The notes below the pieces were generated by a model that saw nothing but the letters and a program-made list of their open reading frames with translations, was not told the DNA's origin and searched no databases. 12,147 bases of DNA from positions 1 through 12,147 of the forward strand of contig CAIZLI010000092.1 in assembly GCA_903933765.1 (NCBI GenBank). The letters are read 5' to 3'. A program made the translations under genes and the position numbers. This DNA is from an uncultured Bacteroidota bacterium. GTDB taxonomy: Bacteria > Bacteroidota > Bacteroidia > Chitinophagales > Chitinophagaceae. How positions within the stretch are numbered: the first letter of the stretch is position 1; the number at the start of each line of letters is the position of its first letter. Of this stretch, positions 1-5,800 are shown one piece after another.

Positions 1-89
1 ACCATCAGTCTACTATCCTCTCTTCTTTTAGTAGGATATTGTGCAATGAGATTTAAAGGTAGATCGTACCTAAATTGAGAAAGTTTCAT
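1..89 (-). CDS. queA: QueA, tRNA preQ1 ribosyltransferase-isomerase (5' end only)
   Basis: Partial gene running off the left edge; only the first 29 codons are visible. Reading the minus strand from the ATG at 89-87 gives a protein beginning MKLSQFRYDLPLNLIAQYP, followed by TKRREDSRLM. I recognise this as the N-terminus of S-adenosylmethionine:tRNA ribosyltransferase-isomerase, whose family starts with a short F-x-[FY]-x-LP-x-x-LIA-x-x-P stretch and then a basic R-x-x-[SA]-R-L-[ML] segment. QueA acts in the cytoplasm in queuosine synthesis: it moves the ribosyl part of SAM onto 7-aminomethyl-7-deazaguanine (preQ1) at tRNA position 34, giving epoxyqueuosine. The open frame has no stop up to the edge. 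It is divergent from ccmC, with 221 bp between the starts, and a good Bacteroidetes-type promoter lies about 93 bp upstream. The call rests on the N-terminus alone, but the match is strong and in frame. Confidence 0.85.
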   Translation of the reverse strand, partial: MKLSQFRYDLPLNLIAQYPTKRREDSRLM

Positions 90-131
90 TTGTGTCTATA
101 TTTTAAAATGATAGCCACATTAAGTTTACTA

Positions 132-170
132 CAGCCTTACGGGGCAGTTCGCTTCATGTTACGGCATGAA
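132..170. repeat. Two tandem short hairpins with the same six-base loop
   Basis: Read on the plus strand, hairpin A is CAGCC (132-136), loop TTACGG (137-142), GGCAG (143-147), with one A-A mismatch in the stem. Hairpin B is TTCATG (153-158), loop TTACGG (159-164), CATGAA (165-170), a perfect six-pair stem. The loops are identical and 22 bp apart, about two helical turns. A third copy of the hexamer, inverted as CCGTAA, lies at 198-203. On the minus strand both hairpins fall inside the predicted queA leader, with CCGTAA loops. They could be an RNA element, a pair of operator sites, or chance; neither is followed by a T-run, so they are not ordinary terminators. Confidence 0.4.
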
Positions 171-181
171 AATTATGGACG

Positions 182-212
182 CAAATGTACAAAATCGCCG
201 TAAATTTGCCAA
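182..212 (-). promoter_or_regulatory. Probable Bacteroidetes-type promoter for queA
   Basis: On the minus strand the -7 element TACATTTG (189-182) matches the Bacteroidetes consensus TAnnTTTG fully. A TTG (212-210) lies 20 bases upstream, within the usual spacing for the -33 element. Transcription would start near position 175, leaving a leader of roughly 85 nt before queA that contains the hairpins at 132-170. The match is seen in the sequence; activity is inferred. Confidence 0.5.
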
Positions 213-254
213 TATAAGATTTGCTCAAAAATTAGGCGGTTCATTTAAAAGCTG

Positions 255-262
255 TAATTTTG
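255..262 (+). promoter_or_regulatory. Candidate -7 promoter element for the ccmC-ccmD-gdh operon
   Basis: TAATTTTG fits the Bacteroidetes -7 consensus TAnnTTTG and lies 48 bp before the ccmC ATG. The -33 region is poor: only TTA at 232-234 is at suitable spacing. A second fitting octamer, TAAATTTG at 201-208, sits in a similar context (both are followed by GCCAA), so either could be used. Seen as a motif match only. Confidence 0.35.
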
Positions 263-310
263 CCAAACAGCCGTTAGTTTTAGAGCTAATCGATTAAATA
301 TTAAGAAGCT

Positions 311-991
311 ATGCTGCATAAAAAATGGTGGAAACTGTTGTCTTTTATCTTGCTTTTGTACACTTGTACCTATGGTTTTTTGGTGAAAGTACCTAAGTTA
401 GATGACCGTATGCAGGAGTCCATTCGTAATTTCTTTTTTCATGTGCCTATGTGGTTTGGCATGATGATTTTATTGTTTGTTTCATTGGTCTATTCCATTA
501 AATATTTAAGGTCATCCAATTTAGTACATGATGTGTATGCACAAGCATATGCAGCAATGGGTTTAATATTTGGTGTCTTAGGCATCATTACTGGCGCATT
601 ATGGGCCAATTATCAGTGGGGTAGTCCTTGGGTTGGCGATCCTAAGCAGAATGGTGCTGCAATCGCATTACTAATTTACTTTGCCTATTTTGTTTTAAGA
701 GGCAGTTTAGTAGATGCAGAAAAAAAAGCAAGACTTTCTGCAGTCTATAATATTTTTTCATTTTTCATGTTGTTCCCAACGCTTTGGATTTTACCAAGAT
801 TAACGGAGTCTTTGCATCCTGGAGGACAAGGAAGTGATGGCAATCCTGGTATCAATGGCAAAGACATGTCCGCGAACATGCGTACTGTTTTTTATCCAGC
901 AGTGATCGGATGGACGCTATTAGGTGTTTGGATTACCACTTTGAAAATTCGTGTACAAATGATTCAATTAAAAAAAGAAGGCATCTTATAA
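311..991 (+). CDS. ccmC: CcmC/CcsA-family heme-handling membrane protein
   Basis: Integral inner-membrane protein of the cytochrome c maturation (system I) pathway, which presents heme at the periplasmic face for transfer to CcmE. The 226-residue length is usual for CcmC. It has about six hydrophobic segments (roughly residues 8-25, 48-65, 81-99, 116-131, 146-162, 194-211). The heme-binding tryptophan-rich loop is at 103-114 (WGSPWVGDPKQN), flanked by the two expected histidines, H44 in FFFHVP and H169 in SLHPGG. Odd points are that the last Trp of the classical WGxxWxWD motif is Gly109, and that the second periplasmic loop is glycine-rich (170-184); I believe both are common in Bacteroidetes homologues. 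The ATG at 311 is the first in frame after the divergent region. It is first in an apparent operon with ccmD (19-nt gap) and gdh. CcmA and CcmE are not in the window, and CcmB is encoded separately at 3890-4552. Confidence 0.9.
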   Translation: MLHKKWWKLLSFILLLYTCTYGFLVKVPKLDDRMQESIRNFFFHVPMWFGMMILLFVSLVYSIKYLRSSNLVHDVYAQAYAAMGLIFGVLGIITGALWANYQWGSPWVGDPKQNGAAIALLIYFAYFVLRGSLVDAEKKARLSAVYNIFSFFMLFPTLWILPRLTESLHPGGQGSDGNPGINGKDMSANMRTVFYPAVIGWTLLGVWITTLKIRVQMIQLKKEGIL

Positions 992-1010
992 CCATACAAT
1001 CATTAAATAT

Positions 1011-1169
1011 ATGTTAACCTTATTACAAGCAGAACAAGCGGCATCAAAAAGCATTATGTTGCAGAACGGAAAAATCTTCCTAGTCATGGCAGTTGTTTGT
1101 ATTGTGCTTATTGGTCTTTTTTTATATGTCACTTCAATCGATAAAAAAATTAAACAACTAGAAAAATAA
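1011..1169 (+). CDS. ccmD: CcmD-like small membrane protein
   Basis: A 52-codon gene, too short for most ORF cut-offs, between ccmC and gdh. The protein starts MLTLLQAEQAASKSIMLQNG, has one hydrophobic span at about residues 22-40 (IFLVMAVVCIVLIGLFLYV), and ends in a short charged tail, DKKIKQLEK. One transmembrane helix plus a basic cytoplasmic tail, directly after ccmC, is the layout of CcmD, which in system I helps release holo-CcmE from the CcmABC complex. Sequence identity within CcmD is generally low, so the call rests on size, topology and position. The ATG at 1011 follows the ccmC stop by 19 nt, and the stop is 6 nt before the gdh ATG, so all three are probably on one transcript. I see no Shine-Dalgarno sequence, as is usual in this phylum. 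Confidence 0.75.
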   Translation: MLTLLQAEQAASKSIMLQNGKIFLVMAVVCIVLIGLFLYVTSIDKKIKQLEK

Positions 1170-1175
1170 AAGTAT

Positions 1176-2597
1176 ATGTCAACAACATCAGATTACAGTT
1201 TTTTTCAGAGTGTAGAAAAAAGTTTTGATAAAGCATCAAAGTTCACTAATTGGGAAAACGGATTATTAGAGCAAATTAAAGCTTGTAATAGTATTTACAG
1301 TATGCGTTTCCCAGTTAAAATGGATGACGGCAGAATTGAAGTAATTGAAGCATATAGAGTACAACACTCTCAACATAAATCTCCTTGTAAAGGTGGTATC
1401 CGATTTAGCCTTGCTGTAAATCAAGACGAAGTGATGGCATTGGCCGCTTTGATGACCTACAAATGTGCCATTGTGAATGTGCCATTTGGTGGAGGTAAAG
1501 GGGGTATTAAAATTAGTCCCAGAAATTTAAGTGCTTATGAATTAGAGAAAATCACAAGAAGGTATACTGCAGAATTAGTAAAGAAAAATTTTATCGGTCC
1601 TGGTATTGATGTGCCAGCTCCAGATTACGGAACCGGAGAACGTGAAATGGCTTGGATTGTGGATACTTATCAATCATTGAAACCAGGTGAAATTGATGCA
1701 GCAGGTTGTGTAACAGGCAAGCCAGTATCATTGGGTGGCGTGAGAGGTCGTAAAGAAGCCACTGGTTTAGGTGTTTTTTATGGTGTGAGAGAAGTTTGTT
1801 TAATGGAAGATGTAATGAAAAAATTAGGATTAACTGTAGGAATTGAAAATAAACGCGTCATTGTACAAGGTTTAGGGAATGTGGGTTATTATTCTGCAAA
1901 ATTCTTTAGATCTCATGGTGCGAAAGTGGTTGCAATCGCAGAGTTCGAAGGGGCTATTTTCTGTGCAGATGGATTAGATGAGGAAGCAGTTTTCCAACAT
2001 AGAAAAACTACAGGCAGCATCTTGAATTTCCCAGGTGCTACCAATATTGAAAAAAGTTCAGATGCATTGGAAATGGAATGTGATATTTTAATTCCTGCAG
2101 CATTAGAAAATGTGATTGATAAAAATAACGCACCAAATATCAAAGCGAAGATTATTGGGGAAGCTGCAAATGGACCTTTAACACCAGAGGCGGATGAAAT
2201 TTTATCTAAGAAAGGAGTCTTAGTGATTCCAGATATGTATTTGAATGCAGGTGGTGTAACAGTATCTTATTTTGAGTGGTTGAAAAACTTAAGCCACGTT
2301 AGATATGGCCGTTTAGAAAAACGCTTTACAGAAAATGCCAATATCAATATCATCAATCAAATTGAAGAGTTAACAGGCAAAAAGGTAAGTGCGACAGAAA
2401 GAGCTGTGATTGCGCATGGTCCTGATGAAATTGACTTAGTGCATAGTGGATTAGAAGAAACGATGATTACAGCGACAAGAGAAATTATGGAAATATGGAA
2501 TGCAAATCCTGCAATTCCAGATATGAGAACTGCGGCATATGTTTGTGCAATTAATAAGGTAGCACATTCTTATACCGAACTAGGAATCTTCCCTTAA
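1176..2597 (+). CDS. Glutamate dehydrogenase family (Glu/Leu/Phe/Val dehydrogenase)
   Basis: Cytoplasmic enzyme that interconverts glutamate and 2-oxoglutarate plus ammonia using NAD(P). The catalytic domain is at about residues 40-190: K72 in CKGGIRF, K96 in MTYKCAI and K108 in GGGKGGI have the same mutual spacing as the three active-site lysines of Clostridium symbiosum GDH (89, 113, 125), and D150 in PAPDYGTG is the catalytic aspartate. The Rossmann domain begins at about 226, with GLGNVG at 232-237; an acidic residue follows the second strand (AIAEFEG), which leans towards NAD, but cofactor choice cannot be fixed by reading. At 473 residues it is longer than the usual 420-450, with extra sequence around 372-430. 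The family also includes Leu/Phe/Val dehydrogenases, but those are shorter, so GDH is favoured. It begins 6 nt after ccmD, so it is probably co-transcribed, and converges on the nuclease-domain gene with only 3 nt between stops. Confidence 0.9.
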   Translation: MSTTSDYSFFQSVEKSFDKASKFTNWENGLLEQIKACNSIYSMRFPVKMDDGRIEVIEAYRVQHSQHKSPCKGGIRFSLAVNQDEVMALAALMTYKCAIVNVPFGGGKGGIKISPRNLSAYELEKITRRYTAELVKKNFIGPGIDVPAPDYGTGEREMAWIVDTYQSLKPGEIDAAGCVTGKPVSLGGVRGRKEATGLGVFYGVREVCLMEDVMKKLGLTVGIENKRVIVQGLGNVGYYSAKFFRSHGAKVVAIAEFEGAIFCADGLDEEAVFQHRKTTGSILNFPGATNIEKSSDALEMECDILIPAALENVIDKNNAPNIKAKIIGEAANGPLTPEADEILSKKGVLVIPDMYLNAGGVTVSYFEWLKNLSHVRYGRLEKRFTENANINIINQIEELTGKKVSATERAVIAHGPDEIDLVHSGLEETMITATREIMEIWNANPAIPDMRTAAYVCAINKVAHSYTELGIFP

Positions 2598-2600
2598 GCC

Positions 2601-3047
2601 TTAAAGGGTAGGGTCAATATAATTGGGGAACTGATGCAACATATGCAGGTTCCCCATTTTTATTTCTGCACCAATTGTAGTTGGTCCATTAGATGCGATT
2701 AAAAATCTAGCATCCAAAACTTGTTGGTATTGTAACAATTGAAGAATCGTTTTATCATTGAGTGTGGTTTTTGCTTCCTTGCACTCTATAATCATCCATG
2801 GTGTTGTTTCCTGATATACGAGTATGTCAAATCTTTTGTTCAGTGATCCCAATTGAATTGTTTTTTCAATTGCGATAAGTTCAATCGGGTATTTGCAAAC
2901 TTGAATGAGGTACTGTAACATATTTTGTCTAACCCATTCTTCTGGGGTCAATACCACCCATTTTTTCCTACACGGATCAAAGATTTGGTCTTTTCCACCA
3001 ATTGATTGGACTTTAAAGTCATAAGATGGGAAATCAACTAAAATCAT
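2601..3047 (-). CDS. Stand-alone HsdR N-terminal-type nuclease-domain protein
   Basis: A 148-residue protein resembling the N-terminal endonuclease domain of type I restriction HsdR subunits (the HSDR_N_2 type), without helicase domains. The PD-(D/E)xK core is visible and looks intact: E61 or nearby in the first helix, D74 in KRFDILVY, and E88-x-K90 in WMIIECKEA, followed by a Q-rich helix (LLQYQQV, 104-110). The N-terminus carries a WVxLTPEEWVRQ segment (30-41) typical of this Bacteroidetes family. No hsdM or hsdS lies nearby, so it is not a working restriction system here. It starts at an ATG 28 bp from the AMP nucleosidase start and is divergent from it; from memory this family is often next to AMP nucleosidase and holA in Bacteroidetes, which argues for a housekeeping DNA-processing role. 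Its real function is unknown to me. Confidence 0.8.
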   Translation of the reverse strand: MILVDFPSYDFKVQSIGGKDQIFDPCRKKWVVLTPEEWVRQNMLQYLIQVCKYPIELIAIEKTIQLGSLNKRFDILVYQETTPWMIIECKEAKTTLNDKTILQLLQYQQVLDARFLIASNGPTTIGAEIKMGNLHMLHQFPNYIDPTL

Positions 3048-3075
3048 GAATTAGAAAAAAAAAGTTAATTTTATA

Positions 3076-3870
3076 ATGTATCAGATCAAAGATAAGCTTA
3101 TGAAAACAAAAGAAGAAATTGTAGAAAACTGGTTACCTAGGTATACTGGAGCTAGTTTAGATCAATTTGGTAAATACATCCTTTTGACCAATTTCAGTAA
3201 TTATGTGAAGATGTTTGCCGAAAAACATCAGGTTGAAATCATCGGTAAAGATCGACCAATGCAATGCGCAACAGCAGAAGGGATCACCATAATTAATTTT
3301 GGGATGGGTAGTCCAGGTGCTGCAACCGTGATGGATCTTTTGACTGCAATACAACCCGAAGCGGTTTTGTTCTTAGGGAAATGCGGAGGTTTAAAGAAAA
3401 GAAATAAAGTAGGTGATTTAATACTTCCAATTGCTGCATTAAGAGGAGAGGGAACTTCCAATGATTATTTCCCACCAGAAGTGCCAGCATTACCTGCATT
3501 TGCTTTACAAAAAGCAATTTCAACAACCATTAGAGATAACAATGTAGATTATTGGACAGGTACGGTTTACACTACCAACCGAAGAGTCTGGGAACATGAT
3601 GAAGAATTTAAAACCTACTTGACTAAAGTAAGGGCTTATGCCATTGATATGGAAACGGCTACTATTTTTACAGTAGGATTTTACAATAAGATCCCAACTG
3701 GTGCATTATTATTGGTGAGTGATTCTCCAATGGTACCTGAGGGTGTAAAAACAGAAGCGAGTGATAGTATCGTCACTGCTGAATTTGTGGATCGCCACTT
3801 GTCAATTGGTATTGAATCATTGAAGCAATTGATCAACGACGGATTGACCGTGAGGCATTTGCAATTCTAG
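3076..3870 (+). CDS. amn: AMP nucleosidase, short Bacteroidetes form
   Basis: Hydrolyses AMP to adenine and ribose 5-phosphate, a purine salvage and AMP-level control step in the cytoplasm. The whole protein is one nucleoside-phosphorylase-like (PNP/UDP family) domain: INFGMGSPGAATV near 73-85, FLGKCGGL near 98-105, RGEGTSNDYFPPEVPALP near 122-139, TTNRRVWEHD near 166-175, and the purine/ribose-binding DMETATIF near 190-197. It lacks the extra N-terminal domain of the long enterobacterial Amn. The start is uncertain. The ATG at 3076 follows an AT-rich TTAATTTTATA, like other starts in this window, whereas homologues I remember begin at the second Met (3100, MKTKEEIVENWLPRYTG). If TATAAT at 3072-3077 were a -10 element, 3100 would be the start. 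It converges on ccmB with 19 nt between the genes. Confidence 0.92.
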   Translation: MYQIKDKLMKTKEEIVENWLPRYTGASLDQFGKYILLTNFSNYVKMFAEKHQVEIIGKDRPMQCATAEGITIINFGMGSPGAATVMDLLTAIQPEAVLFLGKCGGLKKRNKVGDLILPIAALRGEGTSNDYFPPEVPALPAFALQKAISTTIRDNNVDYWTGTVYTTNRRVWEHDEEFKTYLTKVRAYAIDMETATIFTVGFYNKIPTGALLLVSDSPMVPEGVKTEASDSIVTAEFVDRHLSIGIESLKQLINDGLTVRHLQF

Positions 3871-3889
3871 ATTGATCTAAGGGATAGTT

Positions 3890-4552
3890 TTAGTCTTTCC
3901 ACAAGAATGGAAAAAGAATGTATGCAAGTGCAATGATCATGATGTCAAATCCAACCAGTAATCCAATAAGTTGAGGTAAACCGTTTTGTACAATATCAGA
4001 GAATGCGATATTGGCAATTTTCATCAATAAAAGTAGTTGAGGAATTATCAAAGGGAAACCTAAGATGGCCATGATGGCGGAAGGTTGTTGTGCTTTTGCA
4101 GCGATAGCAGCTAAAAAGCTAAATACCAAACTCAAACTTATTCCACCCAAACAACTTATTCCAAAGAATAAAAAAATATGAGTTAATGGATTGCCTAGTA
4201 ACACCATGAATAGCATCAAACTCAAAGCACTCATAATGCACATGAGTAAGCTATTGAAAATAAGTTTTGATAAAATAAAATTAACTGGGCTAACAATCGA
4301 ATAGAAATAAAGCATTCTTCCTCTTCCTTCTTGCAAGAAACTTCTTGCCACAGCATTGATACAAATAAAAAGTAAAGTGATCCAATAAAGTCCATTCCAT
4401 ACTTTATCTTCTGGAAGGCCCATCGTTAAGTAAATGACAAAAGTGGTAGAGGCTAAATAAATCAAGATGCCAAAAAAAGTATACTGCTGTCTCCATTCTA
4501 GCAGCAAATCTTTTTTAAGCAACGTGGTGATATTTTTAAGCGATTCTTTCAT
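3890..4552 (-). CDS. ccmB: CcmB-type heme exporter membrane subunit
   Basis: Integral membrane permease of the CcmAB ATP-driven complex, which with CcmC and CcmD frees heme-loaded CcmE during cytochrome c maturation. Its 220 residues fit CcmB. There is a cytoplasmic N-terminus with the family's KKDLLLEWRQ segment (13-22), then six hydrophobic spans at about 25-44, 53-68, 95-119, 123-150, 158-178 and 194-216. The loop after the second span, VARSFLQEGRGRMLYFYSIVSP (68-89), matches the conserved CcmB region that faces the ATPase subunit. ATG at 4552. It lies 13 nt after the tdk stop on the same strand, so it is probably co-transcribed with tdk, and opposite in orientation to ccmC/ccmD about 3 kb away. 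No ccmA ATPase gene is in the window. Confidence 0.85.
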   Translation of the reverse strand: MKESLKNITTLLKKDLLLEWRQQYTFFGILIYLASTTFVIYLTMGLPEDKVWNGLYWITLLFICINAVARSFLQEGRGRMLYFYSIVSPVNFILSKLIFNSLLMCIMSALSLMLFMVLLGNPLTHIFLFFGISCLGGISLSLVFSFLAAIAAKAQQPSAIMAILGFPLIIPQLLLLMKIANIAFSDIVQNGLPQLIGLLVGFDIMIIALAYILFPFLWKD

Positions 4553-4565
4553 TCAGCGGATAGGC

Positions 4566-5129
4566 TTATTTTGTTGCGCAGATTCTACATCTAGGCTCGT
4601 AATTATTTTTTTCACCCAATACAACAGTACCTTCTTCCTCGCTCGTTCTGTAAGATACATTCGCTAAATGGCCACATTGCACACAAATAGCATGTAGTTT
4701 GGTGATGAAATCAGCGATGGCTAATAGTTGTGGCATTGGTCCGAATGGCTTACCTAAATAATCCATATCCAAACCAGCTACAATAACTCTTTTACCTTGC
4801 ATGATGAGGGTTTCACAAACAGCAATAATTTCATGATCAAAAAACTGCGCTTCGTCAATACCTACTACATCCGCATCTGCTACATGTAATAAAATGTTTT
4901 TTGCGAAATCAATTGGAATGGAAGGAACGGAGTTGGCATCATGACTTACCACTTTCTCTTTATCATACCTGGTATCGGTCGCTGGTTTGTAAATGACTAC
5001 TTTTAAATTTGCTATTTGAGCTCTTTTAAGTCTTCTAATTAACTCTTCGGTTTTGCCGCTAAACATGCTGCCACAAACGACCTCAAGCCATCCTCTTTTT
5101 TCTTTTGAAAAGTTTTGTTCAATAAACAT
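4566..5129 (-). CDS. tdk: Thymidine kinase (type II, TK1-like)
   Basis: Phosphorylates thymidine to dTMP with ATP in the pyrimidine salvage pathway. Counting from the ATG at 5129 the protein has 187 residues, usual for the bacterial enzyme: P-loop GSMFSGKT (20-27), lasso-side [14 protein letters not shown] (52-65), catalytic E93 in DEAQFFD (92-98), [15 protein letters not shown] (119-133), and a zinc site with cysteines 149, 152, 181 and 184. The frame is open further, back to a TTG at 5189, but I reject that start. Homologues begin at about MFxE, and the TTG lies inside a fully matching -7 promoter element (TACTTTTG, 5194-5187). It is divergent from the hypothetical gene at 5204 and is followed 13 nt later by ccmB. 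Confidence 0.93.
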   Translation of the reverse strand: MFIEQNFSKEKRGWLEVVCGSMFSGKTEELIRRLKRAQIANLKVVIYKPATDTRYDKEKVVSHDANSVPSIPIDFAKNILLHVADADVVGIDEAQFFDHEIIAVCETLIMQGKRVIVAGLDMDYLGKPFGPMPQLLAIADFITKLHAICVQCGHLANVSYRTSEEEGTVVLGEKNNYEPRCRICATK

Positions 5130-5186
5130 AGACAATAATGCAATTTCTTTTTCGTTCTTAAATAAATCCTTATTCTTTAATTCCTT

Positions 5187-5194
5187 CAAAAGTA
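5187..5194 (-). promoter_or_regulatory. Candidate -7 promoter element for tdk-ccmB
   Basis: The minus strand reads TACTTTTG, a full match to the Bacteroidetes TAnnTTTG element, 58-65 bp before the tdk ATG at 5129. Transcription from it would start near 5180, downstream of the alternative TTG start. No clear TTG-type -33 element is seen at the expected spacing, so this is a one-element match. Confidence 0.4.
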
Positions 5195-5203
5195 GACATT
5201 CCT

Positions 5204-5800
5204 ATGGAAAGAGTTGCCGCTTTGGTTGAAAAATTAACCACACAATTGGCCGAAAAGGCAGACAAAAGCCAATTAAAACAGACGGCCGTCCAATTGCTAG
5301 CAGCCTTATCAGAAACAGATCAATTTAACAATCTTCCAAACAATGTTTCAGTGATGATTCCAGGAGGCGAAGATCTTGCTGAAGTAATTGAAAGTCCTAT
5401 CCCTGAAATTCAACCTGTCGAAGTAAGGATTCCTAGTTTACCAAAATTAGAACCAGTTAAAGCTTCTGTTGTTCCTTTAGTACCTGTCGAACCAGCTTCA
5501 ATCCCAATGGAGATCAATGCCACTATTTCGAATACTGAACTACAAGAAAAATTAGCTTTAGATCCTATCAAGGACTTAAAAGCGGGCATTGGAACCAATG
5601 ATAAATTTCAATTTATAGCATCCCTTTTTGGGGGAGATGAAAAAGCATTTGATCAGGCCATTAAAACAATTAATGGATTTAAAATATATGCAGAAGCACA
5701 ATTTTGGATCAAATCTAATTTAAGGGAACAAAATAAATGGGAAGAGACGGATGATGTCGTTAAAGCTTTTGATCTATTGGTGAAACGTAGATTTGCTTAA
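5204..5800 (+). CDS. Conserved Bacteroidetes protein of unknown function
   Basis: A 198-residue soluble protein with no signal peptide or membrane span; I cannot assign a function. Three parts are visible. Residues 1-40 are a predicted amphipathic helix (ERVAALVEKLTTQLAEKADK...). Residues 52-108 are a proline-, valine- and glutamate-rich linker (for example PVVPL/VPVEP-type stretches) that is probably disordered. Residues 111-198 are a compact helical domain with the pattern DLKAGIGTNDKFQFIASLFGG, then FDQAIKTINGF and AEAQFWIKSNL, ending VKRRFA. I recall the last domain as widely conserved in Bacteroidetes hypotheticals. The conserved C-terminal domain on a variable linker suggests an adaptor or scaffold role, but that is inference. 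The gene is divergent from tdk, and its last 41 bases overlap the convergent 3' end of waaA. Confidence 0.75.
   Translation: MERVAALVEKLTTQLAEKADKSQLKQTAVQLLAALSETDQFNNLPNNVSVMIPGGEDLAEVIESPIPEIQPVEVRIPSLPKLEPVKASVVPLVPVEPASIPMEINATISNTELQEKLALDPIKDLKAGIGTNDKFQFIASLFGGDEKAFDQAIKTINGFKIYAEAQFWIKSNLREQNKWEETDDVVKAFDLLVKRRFA

Noticed and set aside
90..175. A recognised preQ1 riboswitch in the queA leader
   Set aside because: The leader has hairpins, but I could not find the conserved pseudoknot-forming segments of the known preQ1 classes, so no riboswitch feature is claimed.
2591..2608. CCCTT...AAGGG stem-loop spanning the gdh and nuclease-gene stop codons, as a bidirectional terminator
   Set aside because: The stem is only five base pairs with no T-run on either side; part of it is fixed by the coding ends and stops.
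2601..3047. A type I restriction-modification system or defence island
   Set aside because: Only the nuclease domain is present; there is no helicase, HsdM, HsdS or other defence gene among the housekeeping neighbours.
3157..3526. Three overlapping minus-strand frames within AMP nucleosidase
   Set aside because: All are shadows of strongly conserved AMP nucleosidase sequence and resemble no protein family.
3868..3881. Small TAGAT-TG-ATCTA dyad between AMP nucleosidase and ccmB
   Set aside because: The loop is too small, the stem is AT-rich and no T-run follows; it is likely chance in a 19-bp gap.
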